DNA from: Methanosarcina sp. UBA289
GTDB lineage: Archaea > Halobacteriota > Methanosarcinia > Methanosarcinales > Methanosarcinaceae
Direction: 5' to 3'
DNA: 64,000 nucleotides
Assembly: GCA_002496565.1 (NCBI GenBank)
Contig: DAKJ01000017.1
Span: forward strand, 112,059-176,058
Positions 9,455 through 17,508 of the stretch are shown piece by piece. Below the pieces are notes generated by a model that was given only the letters and a program-made list of their open reading frames with translations, was not told the DNA's origin and did no database searches. A program made the translations under genes and the position numbers. The first letter of the stretch is position 1. Every line of letters starts with the position of its first letter.

Positions 9455-10849
9455 ATGGGTTTTAAACTTACAGGTTTTATTTGCTTGCTCTTACTGCTTG
9501 CTTCATGCGTTCAACCTGTCCTTGCAGAGGATAGTTCTGAAACTGAGAGCACTGAGGATGAGAGCACTGAGAATAAGAGCACTTCAAATATTGGTTCGGG
9601 TCTTGATAAAGGCTTAACTCTTGACCTGCTCAACCAGGACCCTGATCCGGTAAAACCAGGGGATGTCCTTGAAATCAGGCTCTCAATTCAGAATACTGGA
9701 TATGAGGACCTGGATAATTGTGTTTTGGAGATCAAACCAGAATATCCTTTTAAGGCTATTGCCGGCGAGAAACTTGTACAAAATATAGGCACTTTGGGAA
9801 AGCGCTATGAGGACAACCGCCAAAAGGTCGTAAAATTCAAACTCGGGCTTGATAATAACATCAACGAAGGCAAATATCCTCTTAAAGTGTACGTTTACGC
9901 AGATGGAAATAAAAACAGGTTTTCCCTTACAAAAGATTTCGATATAGAAATTGATAGCGAATCAAATGCTGAAATTGAATATATCAGTGTCGAAAAAATG
10001 GTACCAGGGCAGAAAACCGATCTCGTTTTCGGCATAAAGAACGTGGGAAATTCTCCCCTGAAAAATGCGATGTTTTCCTGGGAATCTACTAATGACGTAA
10101 TCCTGCCTGTGGGTTCAAGCAATGTTAAACACATTAACCTGATTGACATTGGAGACACTGAAAATGCCAGCTTTGAAGTCCTGACAAACGTCAATACAAA
10201 GCCAGGCCTGTATAAGCTGAATATGGTGCTCACTTATGATGATGTTGAAGAACTCCAGACTATCACTGAGGCAGGCACTGTAGAAAACCAGAAGCGAAAA
10301 GAGATTAAAAGCAAAGCTGGAATCTATATCGGAGGCACGACGGATTTTGATGTCGCGTTCATGGAAAGAAGCCAGACCGGTGCATACACTTTTTCAATCT
10401 CGAACATCGGAAACAATGCGGCAAATTCAGTGAAGATTTCTATCCCCCAACAGGCAAACTGGACTATTGCGGATGGCAGCAGTAACTCCGTAGTTCTCGG
10501 AAACCTGCAAAAGGGAGACTATACAACCGCTGATTTCAACCTGAAGCCGGCAAAGATCGGAGAAGATCTACCTATAAAATTTGAAATCAGCTACACCTCA
10601 AATGATGGAATCAGACAGGTTGAGGAAATAGAGCTCTCCCTTTATTCCTCAACTTTTACCCCATCAACCGAGGCTGGCATTTCGGAAGAGAGAAATTCGA
10701 GCTCACTGGCATATAAAGCCGGATTCGCTATGCTTGTCTTTGTAGCGTGCGGCGCCGTGATCTATAAAAAGCGTCAAAAGAAGTTAAAAATGGAAAGCGC
10801 TCAGGAAAATGAGCTTAATGAGATGAAAGCCGAGGATCGGGACAGGTAA
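9455..10849 (+). CDS. Membrane-anchored COG1361-type exported protein
   Basis: A 464-residue exported protein. It has a signal peptide (residues 1-24, LLLLLASCVQPVLA), an acidic Ser/Thr/Glu linker, and several Ig-like CARDB/NEW3-type beta domains of about 100 residues whose strands carry 'N-x-G' turns (for example SIQNTGYEDL, GIKNVGNSPL, SISNIGNNAA). It ends in a single C-terminal helix (AGFAMLVFVACGAVIY) and a Lys-rich cytoplasmic tail. This is the COG1361 layout common in Methanosarcina envelopes. Placed between the ATPase and permease genes, it probably acts as the extracellular partner of the exporter; this is inference from context. GAGG lies eight bases before the ATG. Confidence 0.8.
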   Translation: MGFKLTGFICLLLLLASCVQPVLAEDSSETESTEDESTENKSTSNIGSGLDKGLTLDLLNQDPDPVKPGDVLEIRLSIQNTGYEDLDNCVLEIKPEYPFKAIAGEKLVQNIGTLGKRYEDNRQKVVKFKLGLDNNINEGKYPLKVYVYADGNKNRFSLTKDFDIEIDSESNAEIEYISVEKMVPGQKTDLVFGIKNVGNSPLKNAMFSWESTNDVILPVGSSNVKHINLIDIGDTENASFEVLTNVNTKPGLYKLNMVLTYDDVEELQTITEAGTVENQKRKEIKSKAGIYIGGTTDFDVAFMERSQTGAYTFSISNIGNNAANSVKISIPQQANWTIADGSSNSVVLGNLQKGDYTTADFNLKPAKIGEDLPIKFEISYTSNDGIRQVEEIELSLYSSTFTPSTEAGISEERNSSSLAYKAGFAMLVFVACGAVIYKKRQKKLKMESAQENELNEMKAEDRDR

Positions 10850-10882
10850 ATCGAAAGAATGCGGAAATGGGGTAACTGTTCC

Positions 10883-12262
10883 ATGAAGCCGGGAAAGATT
10901 TTAAAAATCGCCTTTAGTATGGTCAAAGCCAATAAACTTAGGAGCTGGCTGACCATTATAGGAATAATAATAGGCATTGCCTCGGTAATGGCGATTGTCA
11001 CTACAGGGGAGTACTTCGAGAAAGAGGTGACTGAAACTCTCGAAGGCTTCGGGGGCGATACTATTACAATCGTAGCTTCAACCCCTTTCGAGTTAATGAA
11101 CGATGAAAACTTCATAGTAGAGTACTCGGAAAATTCTGAGGAAAATTCAGAAATTTCGCTCGAGAATTCGGAGACGAATGCAGAAGCCAAAGAGGACAAA
11201 GACGAAGTTAAGACCGAAACATCCGAGCCTGTCGAATTTGAACCGGTGACTGAGAGTCAACTCACAAGGATGGATGTATTTGCCCTGCGAAGTATTCCTG
11301 CTATCGAATATATCAATGTCAATGTTGAAAAGGATCCAGAACTAAAGCTCGGAGGCAAAAGTACCACTGTCTGGGTTACAGGCGTGGACCCTGCAGTCTG
11401 GTCAAAAATGACAAAAAAAGATTTAGAGCAGGGTAGAATGCTACAAGCCGGGGATAGGAACGTTGTTGTTCTTTCAAACGAGCTTGCAAAGGGGACTTTT
11501 GACAATGAAATTCGGCTCAACCAGATAATTCTGTTAAACGACAGGTCATACAGAGTCGTCGGGATTCTGGCAAAAGGTGGTGGGCTCCTTGGGGGCCTTA
11601 CCGGACTTTTCGGGAGCAGTATCTACATGCCTTACCAGAATGCATATGACCTTTCTAGCAACGAGGATTCTTCTGAGACTGAAACGGATGTCTATAGCAC
11701 AATAGAAGTGAAACTTTACAAAGGGGCTGATTACAATTCGACTCTTCAGGAAATCGAGAATAAATTGAGGATCTCAAGAAGAGTCAATGAAGATACCCAG
11801 GACTTCTATGTTAATTCCAACAAAGAAGTAATAGAAAGTACCAGAAAGATGATTAATGGTCTTACAATTTTCCTGGCATTTATTGCAGGGATTTCACTCC
11901 TTGTAGGTTCTACAGGGATTGCTAATACTATGTTTACATCTGTCCTCGAAAAAACGAAAGAGATCGGAATCATGAAAGCCATAGGAGCAAAAAATCGGGA
12001 TATAATGCTGATCTTTCTTTGCAATTCCGCAATGATAAGCCTTGTAGGTGGAATTATAGGCATTCTCCTGGGTACAGTTGCAGTGCAGGCAGTGCTTTTC
12101 TTCATATCTATTAAAATGAACACTCCCTTCGAATTCGCCCTTAGCCTTAAAGCTACCTTTATTTCGACCTTCGTTTCCATTGTTGTAGGCTTGATTGCAG
12201 GTCTAGTGCCTGCAAAGAATGCCTCGGAACTGAAACCCGTGGATGCATTGAGATATGAATGA
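10883..12262 (+). CDS. ABC transporter permease, MacB/FtsX type
   Basis: Permease subunit (459 residues from the chosen start) of the MacB/FtsX family. It has one N-terminal membrane helix (SWLTIIGIIIGIASVMAIV), a large extracellular MacB periplasmic-core-like domain, and a C-terminal FtsX domain with three helices containing GSTGIANTMFTSVLEKTKEIGIMKAIGA and ending in the usual EALRYE-like VDALRYE. A Glu/Asn/Ser-rich acidic insert lies near residues 80-115. GGGGT nine bases before the ATG at 10883 supports that start; an ATG eight codons earlier (10859) lacks a ribosome-binding site. Together with the ATPase it forms a mechanotransmission-type transporter rather than a classic channel. Confidence 0.9.
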   Translation: MKPGKILKIAFSMVKANKLRSWLTIIGIIIGIASVMAIVTTGEYFEKEVTETLEGFGGDTITIVASTPFELMNDENFIVEYSENSEENSEISLENSETNAEAKEDKDEVKTETSEPVEFEPVTESQLTRMDVFALRSIPAIEYINVNVEKDPELKLGGKSTTVWVTGVDPAVWSKMTKKDLEQGRMLQAGDRNVVVLSNELAKGTFDNEIRLNQIILLNDRSYRVVGILAKGGGLLGGLTGLFGSSIYMPYQNAYDLSSNEDSSETETDVYSTIEVKLYKGADYNSTLQEIENKLRISRRVNEDTQDFYVNSNKEVIESTRKMINGLTIFLAFIAGISLLVGSTGIANTMFTSVLEKTKEIGIMKAIGAKNRDIMLIFLCNSAMISLVGGIIGILLGTVAVQAVLFFISIKMNTPFEFALSLKATFISTFVSIVVGLIAGLVPAKNASELKPVDALRYE

Positions 12263-12600
12263 ACTGTTAGAAAGAAGAATATCGCGAACCTCTCGCTGAA
12301 TTCTTCGCCTTTCGGTTCAGTTTCAAGGGAGAAGTTTCCTGGTTCATCCCTCTCTTTTTTGAGAACAAGTCCCCAAGCCCCGAGTTCTACAGGTGTCAGA
12401 TAACTATAAGATTTTGATCTTGAAGTGAGATTTTTGATATTGATTGCAGCATTGATGTCCTATCATTTTTTGTTTTACAATCAGAGCATTCCCTTCTCTA
12501 GCATCAAGAGTCAGGTTAGAGTTATAATATCCGCAAACGCTACAAAGTTTAGAAGAAGGCTCAAACACTTTCCGGATTTCGCCGGAAAGTGTAGAGGAAG
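12263..12600 (-). pseudogene. tnpB: Decayed IS605-type tnpB C-terminal fragment
   Basis: Read on the minus strand this stretch contains the zinc-ribbon and C-terminal end of a TnpB (OrfB) protein. EPSSKLCSVCGYYNSNLTL lies at about 12510-12568, then SDCKTKNDR, then DINAAINIKNL at about 12430-12460, then a tail with LTPVELGAWGLVLKKERDEP. Two one-base deletions break it. One lies in what should be REWEC, where the sequence reads GAAGGGAATGC. The other lies in DRDINAA, where GATAGGACATC lacks one G. The N-terminal two thirds and tnpA are absent. The fragment abuts the stop codon of the ABC permease. It is a dead relic. Confidence 0.75.
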
Positions 12601-12737
12601 GGAACTTCCAGCCTTAGAGTTAAATAGGCCATTTTACCTGAAAGGATCGTCTCAGAAAATATAGAGGGACAGGAAAGGAGATAATTGTAAATCAAGAACT
12701 ATATTTCTTGAATAAATCCTAAGAATTATATGAAAAA

Positions 12738-12746
12738 CTATATATA
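12738..12746 (+). promoter_or_regulatory. TATA box of the PsiE-like gene
   Basis: CTATATATA about 40 bases upstream of the PsiE-like ATG, at the end of an AT-rich stretch. Confidence 0.45.
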
Positions 12747-12784
12747 GGGTCTAAAATATGAGAGCCAGTGGATTAGGAGATAAA

Positions 12785-13291
12785 ATGAACAGTATTAAAT
12801 TATTTAAGAAAGTCACTGATAGTATCAGTATAATCTTTCTTTATATACTACTTCTGGCTCTAGTTATGGGAATGGTAAAGACCTTGCTGGATATCCGTTC
12901 CATTATTTTTGAGTCTCTTGAAAGTGGATTCAGCCACATAGTAACAAGTGTACTGACTGTCTTTATTGTAATTGACCTTTTCAAAGTTTTTGTTGATTAC
13001 CAGGAGAATGACAGGATCAGGCTTACGGATCTCACAGATGCCACAATTTTTATAGTCCTGCGTGAAATTGCTGTAGGCCTCTATTCAAAGGAATTCGGGT
13101 ATGAATTTATTATAAGTCTGGCGGCTTTACTGTTTGTACTCAGTATAATGAGAGTGCTTGCCATCAAATATTCCCCCGCAAAACCTAAGGGATCTGGATC
13201 TTCGACTGCTGTGCAGAGTGAAGGACAACCTGTAAAACAGGGCGTTAGCGCCATTTTAGATAAGTGCAAAACTGCTTCTGAAAGCAATTAA
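12785..13291 (+). CDS. PsiE-like integral membrane protein
   Basis: A 168-residue protein with four predicted membrane helices (IIFLYILLLALVMGMV, SHIVTSVLTVFIVIDLF, a helix around IFIVLREIAVGLY, and FIISLAALLFVLSIMRVLA). It resembles the phosphate-starvation-inducible PsiE family, whose biochemical role is unknown. The C-terminal 30 residues are a polar cytoplasmic tail. TAGGAGA (12774-12780) five bases before the ATG at 12785 decides the start over an in-frame ATG at 12758. A TATA box lies at 12738-12746, and a hairpin with a T-tract follows the stop, so it is a single-gene unit. Nothing in the sequence itself shows phosphate control. Confidence 0.7.
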   Translation: MNSIKLFKKVTDSISIIFLYILLLALVMGMVKTLLDIRSIIFESLESGFSHIVTSVLTVFIVIDLFKVFVDYQENDRIRLTDLTDATIFIVLREIAVGLYSKEFGYEFIISLAALLFVLSIMRVLAIKYSPAKPKGSGSSTAVQSEGQPVKQGVSAILDKCKTASESN

Positions 13292-13322
13292 TTCCTTTTT
13301 GAAAGCATTTGAACAATTTTCC

Positions 13323-13358
13323 TCTGTCTCTAGAAGACAGAAAAAATATTTTTTTCTT
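13323..13358 (+). terminator. Hairpin and T-tract after PsiE-like gene
   Basis: TCTGTCT (13323-13329) pairs with AGACAGA (13335-13341) around a five-base loop, followed by AATATTTTTTTC. It lies about 30 bases after the stop codon. Confidence 0.6.
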
Positions 13359-13470
13359 TTTAATTACACAGATAAAGACCAATTTGAAAATAATTTTTGG
13401 TTATGCAGACTAAGTAAAGTTAGCAAAATTAGTAAAGTTAGTAATTTGATAAAGTAAGTAATTTAATAAG

Positions 13471-13538
13471 GTAACTAAATTAGTAAAGTAACTAAATTAG
13501 TAAAGTAACTAAATCAGTAAAGTAACTAAATTAGCAAA
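13471..13538. repeat. 17-bp tandem repeat, four copies
   Basis: The unit GTAACTAAATTAGTAAA occurs four times head to tail at 13471, 13488, 13505 and 13522, with one substitution in each of the last two copies. Shorter degenerate relatives (AAAGTTAGTAA) extend back to about 13410. It lies between the PsiE terminator and the glycosylase gene. Confidence 0.9.
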
Positions 13539-13625
13539 ATTCACAAAGTTCGGAAAATGAAAATGTATAAAGGGTAATCCTGAAATAAAAAAGTTTTAAA
13601 TTATTCTTGAGTATGAGATGTTTTA

Positions 13626-14390
13626 ATGAAAAAGAGTGCTCAAAATATCAGTACTGAAGAAAAAACGGTCAAAAAAGTGGCCAAGCCTGTTATCATGAAG
13701 ATATACGATTGTCTTCTTGCCTCCTACGGTCCTCAGGGCTGGTGGCCTTTAATTGAACTTCGTGACGCCGGCGGGACAAATCCTACAAAAACCGGCTCTG
13801 TCCAGGGATATCACCCTGCAGATTATAGCTACCCGCAGACCAGAAACCAGCAGTTTGAGATTATCTGCGGAGCTCTGCTTACGCAAAATACGAGCTGGAT
13901 ACAGGTTGAAAAAGCTCTCCTGAACCTTAAACAGATAGATTCACTTTCCTCTGGATCTATTCATTCTCTTGACCCTGAAACCTTAAAAGAAGCTGTCAGG
14001 CCGGCAGGTTATTACAACCAGAAAGCAGTACGACTGAAAACTCTTGCCTGCTGGTTTTCGGAACTTGGAGGCCGGATTCCTGCTCGGGAAGAACTCCTTT
14101 CTTTAAAAGGCGTGGGCCCTGAAACTGCTGATTCGATCCTGCTCTATGCCTTCAAACAGCCTTCTTTTGTTGTTGATGCGTATACTAAAAGAATAGTAAC
14201 AAACCTGGGCCTTGCTGATGAGAAGGCAAGTTATAATGAAATCAAAGCCCTGTTTGAAGAAAATTTGCCTGAAGACTTGGCTATCTACCAGGAATATCAT
14301 GCTCTGCTCGTGGAGCATGCCAAAAGATATTATCAGAAAAAAAGCATTCAGGATAATGATATTTTACTAAAGGATATCTTATTAAATTAA
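13626..14390 (+). CDS. HhH-GPD DNA glycosylase, MagIII-like
   Basis: A 254-residue base-excision-repair glycosylase of the endonuclease III superfamily. The helix-hairpin-helix is LKGVGPETADSI at about 160-171, and the catalytic Asp is in FVVDAYTKRI (Asp184). The position that carries the lyase Lys in endonuclease III (GVGRKTA) is Glu here, and the four C-terminal iron-sulfur cysteines are absent. Both points, along with WWPL, LTQNTSW and RPAGYYNQKA, match the MagIII branch (COG2231), which removes 3-methyladenine without strand cleavage. The first 25 residues are a basic extension. The substrate is inferred from the family. Confidence 0.85.
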   Translation: MKKSAQNISTEEKTVKKVAKPVIMKIYDCLLASYGPQGWWPLIELRDAGGTNPTKTGSVQGYHPADYSYPQTRNQQFEIICGALLTQNTSWIQVEKALLNLKQIDSLSSGSIHSLDPETLKEAVRPAGYYNQKAVRLKTLACWFSELGGRIPAREELLSLKGVGPETADSILLYAFKQPSFVVDAYTKRIVTNLGLADEKASYNEIKALFEENLPEDLAIYQEYHALLVEHAKRYYQKKSIQDNDILLKDILLN

Positions 14391-14645
14391 TATATAACCT
14401 TTAATTATATTTGACATCAGACGACACTCTATTAAACTTTTTATTGAGCTCATTCTAAAACCAATTTTATCCTCTGTAATATTCAGAAACTTTTTTCTAG
14501 CCAGAAAATCGAATTGATTATTTCAAATTCGGGATTAAGAGATAAATGATTTAGAGTTTTGGAATCGGTTCGTTATAATATTTACCTTAAAAAAGCTATA
14601 TTTATACATAAGTTAAGTGTAAAGTTCAAGGAATATTCGCAAAAA

Positions 14646-15200
14646 TTATTCAACCTTTAGTTCCATGTTTAGCTCTATGAACCGTTTCTGCAGAAATTCA
14701 ATATCTTGGCTTACCAGATCTAACAATTTTTTAGATCCGCTTTTAGATCCATCGTGTGTTTGGATATATTTTTCAAAGATAGATCGCACCTCTGGTTCAG
14801 CTAGATGTTTATGACCATTTATTTCAGCTATCCTTCGAGTCTTTATTCGACTGATGACATTTTCATCATATGAAGCTAGTAGATCGTGAAGTGGTAAATA
14901 AAACAGATCTATGCTCTGTTCAATATGTTTAAGTTCTTCCTGTTTTTGTCTGATTTTATCTTCTGTTAAATAATTAATAAGATTTTTATAATTATAAATA
15001 ACTGAATTTAAAATAATAACAGTTACTAGAAAAAATAACAATATAACCATAATTGTTCCTGAATCCATTCCTTTATATACCGCATATATAAGAAACAAAG
15101 CTTCAATTACAAACGTTAAACCATACAAGTATAGCATTTTTTTATAACTCTTTATGTCATTGTTAATATTTCTATGATAGATAGCCCGCAAGCCAGTCAC
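14646..15200 (-). CDS. Membrane protein with two helices and a coiled-coil tail
   Basis: A 184-residue protein I cannot assign to a named family. Two membrane helices lie near residues 22-42 (MLYLYGLTFVIEALFLIYAV) and 49-69 (TIMVILLFFLVTVIILNSVI), joined by a short loop. The remaining 110 residues are cytoplasmic and start with a likely coiled coil (LTEDKIRQKQEELKHIEQS). A conserved-looking LFYLPLHDLLASYDEN follows, then a charged helical region. Small two-helix proteins of this shape occur as accessory or sensing subunits in many archaea, but nothing around it defines a role. Codon use is AT-rich like the downstream accessory region. Confidence 0.6.
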   Translation of the reverse strand: MTGLRAIYHRNINNDIKSYKKMLYLYGLTFVIEALFLIYAVYKGMDSGTIMVILLFFLVTVIILNSVIYNYKNLINYLTEDKIRQKQEELKHIEQSIDLFYLPLHDLLASYDENVISRIKTRRIAEINGHKHLAEPEVRSIFEKYIQTHDGSKSGSKKLLDLVSQDIEFLQKRFIELNMELKVE

Positions 15201-15983
15201 AAATAATCACCACTCAAACAATAAAAAACATCTACTTGATGAGAAATAGTTTTAGTATTTTTAATAATGTGGATATTTTTCCCTTAATAACCATAGATAT
15301 ATATCAGGGTTATTTGAAATAGATATGCACTACAAGGAGACGCTTTCAAACTTTTTTAATAGACCTTCTTCTAAAAAGCTCACTTATATCATGAAGGCAT
15401 CCACTGATCCAGTGTCTTGAAAATTTAGTCATTAGTCACATGTTGACTCTGAATCGCCATAATTAATGAGAAACTATCAAAGATTATGCTCAATAATTAA
15501 ATTGCCATTGCACTAGCTAACTTTGTCTATTAGTGCGAAGTCATTTCCAGCACATCCTCGAGCCATTCACGAGTGGTTGTGTTTTTACTATGATAAATAA
15601 AACTTTACTTTAATTCCAATAAGGTAAATTAAGTTCTAACAATAAAGGCCTGAAACCTGTTAAGCTATAATCGTTTTTTTGGCTTTGGCGATTTAAGTTC
15701 CTCTAAGATAAGAACAAATTTATTTTAGTTGGCTATTTTGTGTGTTCGACCTCAGTACATTGACCTAGAGATATTTATGATACTAAAAAGAAGTTTATGA
15801 TGATACTGTTTATAATAGTTTATTGTGGTGTTATGGACGAGATAGATACGACGGATGTGTATGTCTGTGCAGATCATAAAAAACGCTGAACAGCAAATGT
15901 ATTGAAATCGATTATAGAGAAATATTCGAGAACAGCAAACTTGCGATTGTGGCTCAGAGCTAAACAATGACACTGCGAGAGTT
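15201..15983. other. Intergenic, no convincing gene
   Basis: About 780 bases with only short broken reading frames on both strands. Near 15940-15990, in the frame of the following entry, CDCGSELNNDTARVV is encoded without a start codon, which suggests decay of a Cys-rich gene. No tRNA or obvious repeat was seen. Confidence 0.4.
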
Positions 15984-16328
15984 GTGCTTAAAGTAGTCTC
16001 TCGGGCATCTGATAAGTCGTCGGCGACTGGCATTGAAACTGTACATATGCTATGTATTGTAAAAACGAAATGTAAGAAGTGTGAGAAAGAATATATTATG
16101 GAATTCACACAATCGATAGAGGAGCAAATACAAACTGAGTTCAGCGACTGCAAATATCGGATGTGCAAAACGTTTGATAAATACCTGAGCCGCATTGAAA
16201 TTGATAAACGATATGAGCTAAAATATGTTCGCCGTGATTATACACTAGCTGCCGAGGGCGAGATTACACAGTTGGATACAACAACGGACTTACATTCAGA
16301 GCCTATCCCAAAATCTGTTTCATTCTAA
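15984..16328 (+). pseudogene. Possible remnant of a Cys-rich zinc-binding protein
   Basis: An open frame of 114 residues from a GTG. CDCG lies just before the GTG in the same frame, and CKKC follows about 45 residues later (KTKCKKCEKEYIMEF), so the two pairs could form a four-Cys zinc site. Further Cys residues are in FSDCKYRMCK. No ribosome-binding site precedes the GTG, and stop codons interrupt the frame upstream. It is either a decayed gene or a gene whose N-terminus I cannot see. No family recognised. Confidence 0.25.
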
Positions 16329-16362
16329 GTCATCATGAGTTTTCAGATCAGAAACGATTAGG

Positions 16363-16424
16363 AAATAAATTCTACATTTTTGTACATATTAAAGAAAATA
16401 AATTTTACATTCTTGTACATATTG
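16363..16424. repeat. Paired 28-bp direct repeats containing TGTACATATT
   Basis: Two copies of AAATAAATTYTACATTYTTG followed by TACATATT begin at 16363 and 16396, spaced 33 bases apart (about three helical turns). Each contains the small palindrome TGTACA. They lie about 90-150 bases upstream of the protease start and could be paired operators. Confidence 0.6.
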
Positions 16425-16514
16425 AGTAAAGATATAATTTTAGAAATTCTTTCGAACTCAAGTTTAAAATATTAATTGTTTAATTTTATAGAAATAAAAC
16501 GGAGTTTTTCCATC

Positions 16515-17234
16515 ATGCAGTCATCTTTGAAAATCGGAAATATAATGGACATACCTATCAAACTGGACACATCCTTCCTTCTGGCACTTCCGATATCTGC
16601 ATATTTTTTCGCGATCAATTCACAACCATATGGTTTTGCGGGAGTTGAGCCAACTGTAGTTAGATATTCTCTTTCTACTCTTTCTGCCATCTTCCTTTTT
16701 GTCTCAGTACTTTTACATGAACTTGCACACTCTTATCTTGCAAAGCGTTATGGGGCTAAAATTGCCAGCATCACTCTCCTCCTCTTTGGAGGTGTAGCCT
16801 CTATGGAAATCCCGCAGAAACCTGAACAAGAAGCAAAGATAGCTTTTGCAGGGCCTTTAACGAGCCTCATAATAGGTTTTATCTGCCTGTTCACATACAA
16901 TTACGTAATATCCTCTAACCCTGCGCTTTCTCAAAACCCCATATATCTTATAATCTGGGTTCTTGGATCAATGAACTTATTGCTTGGGATCTTTAATTTA
17001 CTGCCTGCTTTTCCTATGGATGGGGGCAGGATACTCCGTTCATTTCTTGCCATAAAAATGTCTTATGTAAAGGCGACTCACAGTGCAGCTTCCATCGGGA
17101 AGTTTATTGCTATTCTCATGGCGATTTATGGAATTTATGTAGGTGATCTCTGGTTTCTCCTGATTGCTTTCTATATTTATGGCAGCGCATCTAATGAGGA
17201 TCGATTTTACTCAGAATCAGGCAGATCTGTGTAA
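16515..17234 (+). CDS. Site-2 protease family (M50) zinc metalloprotease
   Basis: A 239-residue intramembrane protease that would cleave substrates within the membrane. The zinc site is HELAH (the HExxH motif) in LLHELAHSYLAKRYGA, with the third ligand in the NLLPAFPMDGGRILRS motif. Around six membrane helices are visible. Related archaeal proteins often carry two C-terminal CBS domains; here the chain stops shortly after the last helix (SASNEDRFYSESGRSV), so the CBS pair is absent by design or by loss. GGAG lies ten bases before the ATG at 16515; a TTG at 16476 lacks a site. A pair of direct repeats lies upstream. Confidence 0.85.
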   Translation: MQSSLKIGNIMDIPIKLDTSFLLALPISAYFFAINSQPYGFAGVEPTVVRYSLSTLSAIFLFVSVLLHELAHSYLAKRYGAKIASITLLLFGGVASMEIPQKPEQEAKIAFAGPLTSLIIGFICLFTYNYVISSNPALSQNPIYLIIWVLGSMNLLLGIFNLLPAFPMDGGRILRSFLAIKMSYVKATHSAASIGKFIAILMAIYGIYVGDLWFLLIAFYIYGSASNEDRFYSESGRSV

Positions 17235-17388
17235 TATTTAATTAGGAGTTAGTGGATTTTGTCTTAAGCCTGGAATATATGTGTTGAGATGGCTAAAGGT
17301 TAGCCTATGTACTCAAGGCCCAACTTCAAGCTTTATCAAGAGGTTATTAGAGGGCTTTTCGAATTTATTATTTGTTTTTTCTAGCCAT

Positions 17389-17427
17389 GACTGAGTTTCG
17401 CGGCCCAGTTGCTGGAATGTTTGTGCA
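17389..17427. repeat. Left flanking repeat of the HEPN/phosphorylase cassette
   Basis: GACTGAGTTTCGCGGCCCAG and the following 19 bases match the stretch at 20868-20906 in the same orientation at 29 of 39 positions. The two copies bracket the pair of genes at 17509-20810. They may be remnants of the ends or target of a mobile unit. Confidence 0.45.
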
Positions 17428-17508
17428 TATAATATGCCAAAATTTAAGTTAAGTAATCAACATATTTTGTTATAAATTTAATAATAGTGCTATTGTTTGT
17501 TATATTAG

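Noticed and set aside
12425..12664. Plus-strand frame of 79 codons
   Set aside because: It is antisense to the recognisable tnpB fragment and has no ribosome-binding site.
15752..16195. Minus-strand Ser/Cys/Ile-rich frame of 147 codons
   Set aside because: Overlaps the possible Cys-rich remnant in the other direction, lacks a Shine-Dalgarno and resembles no family.
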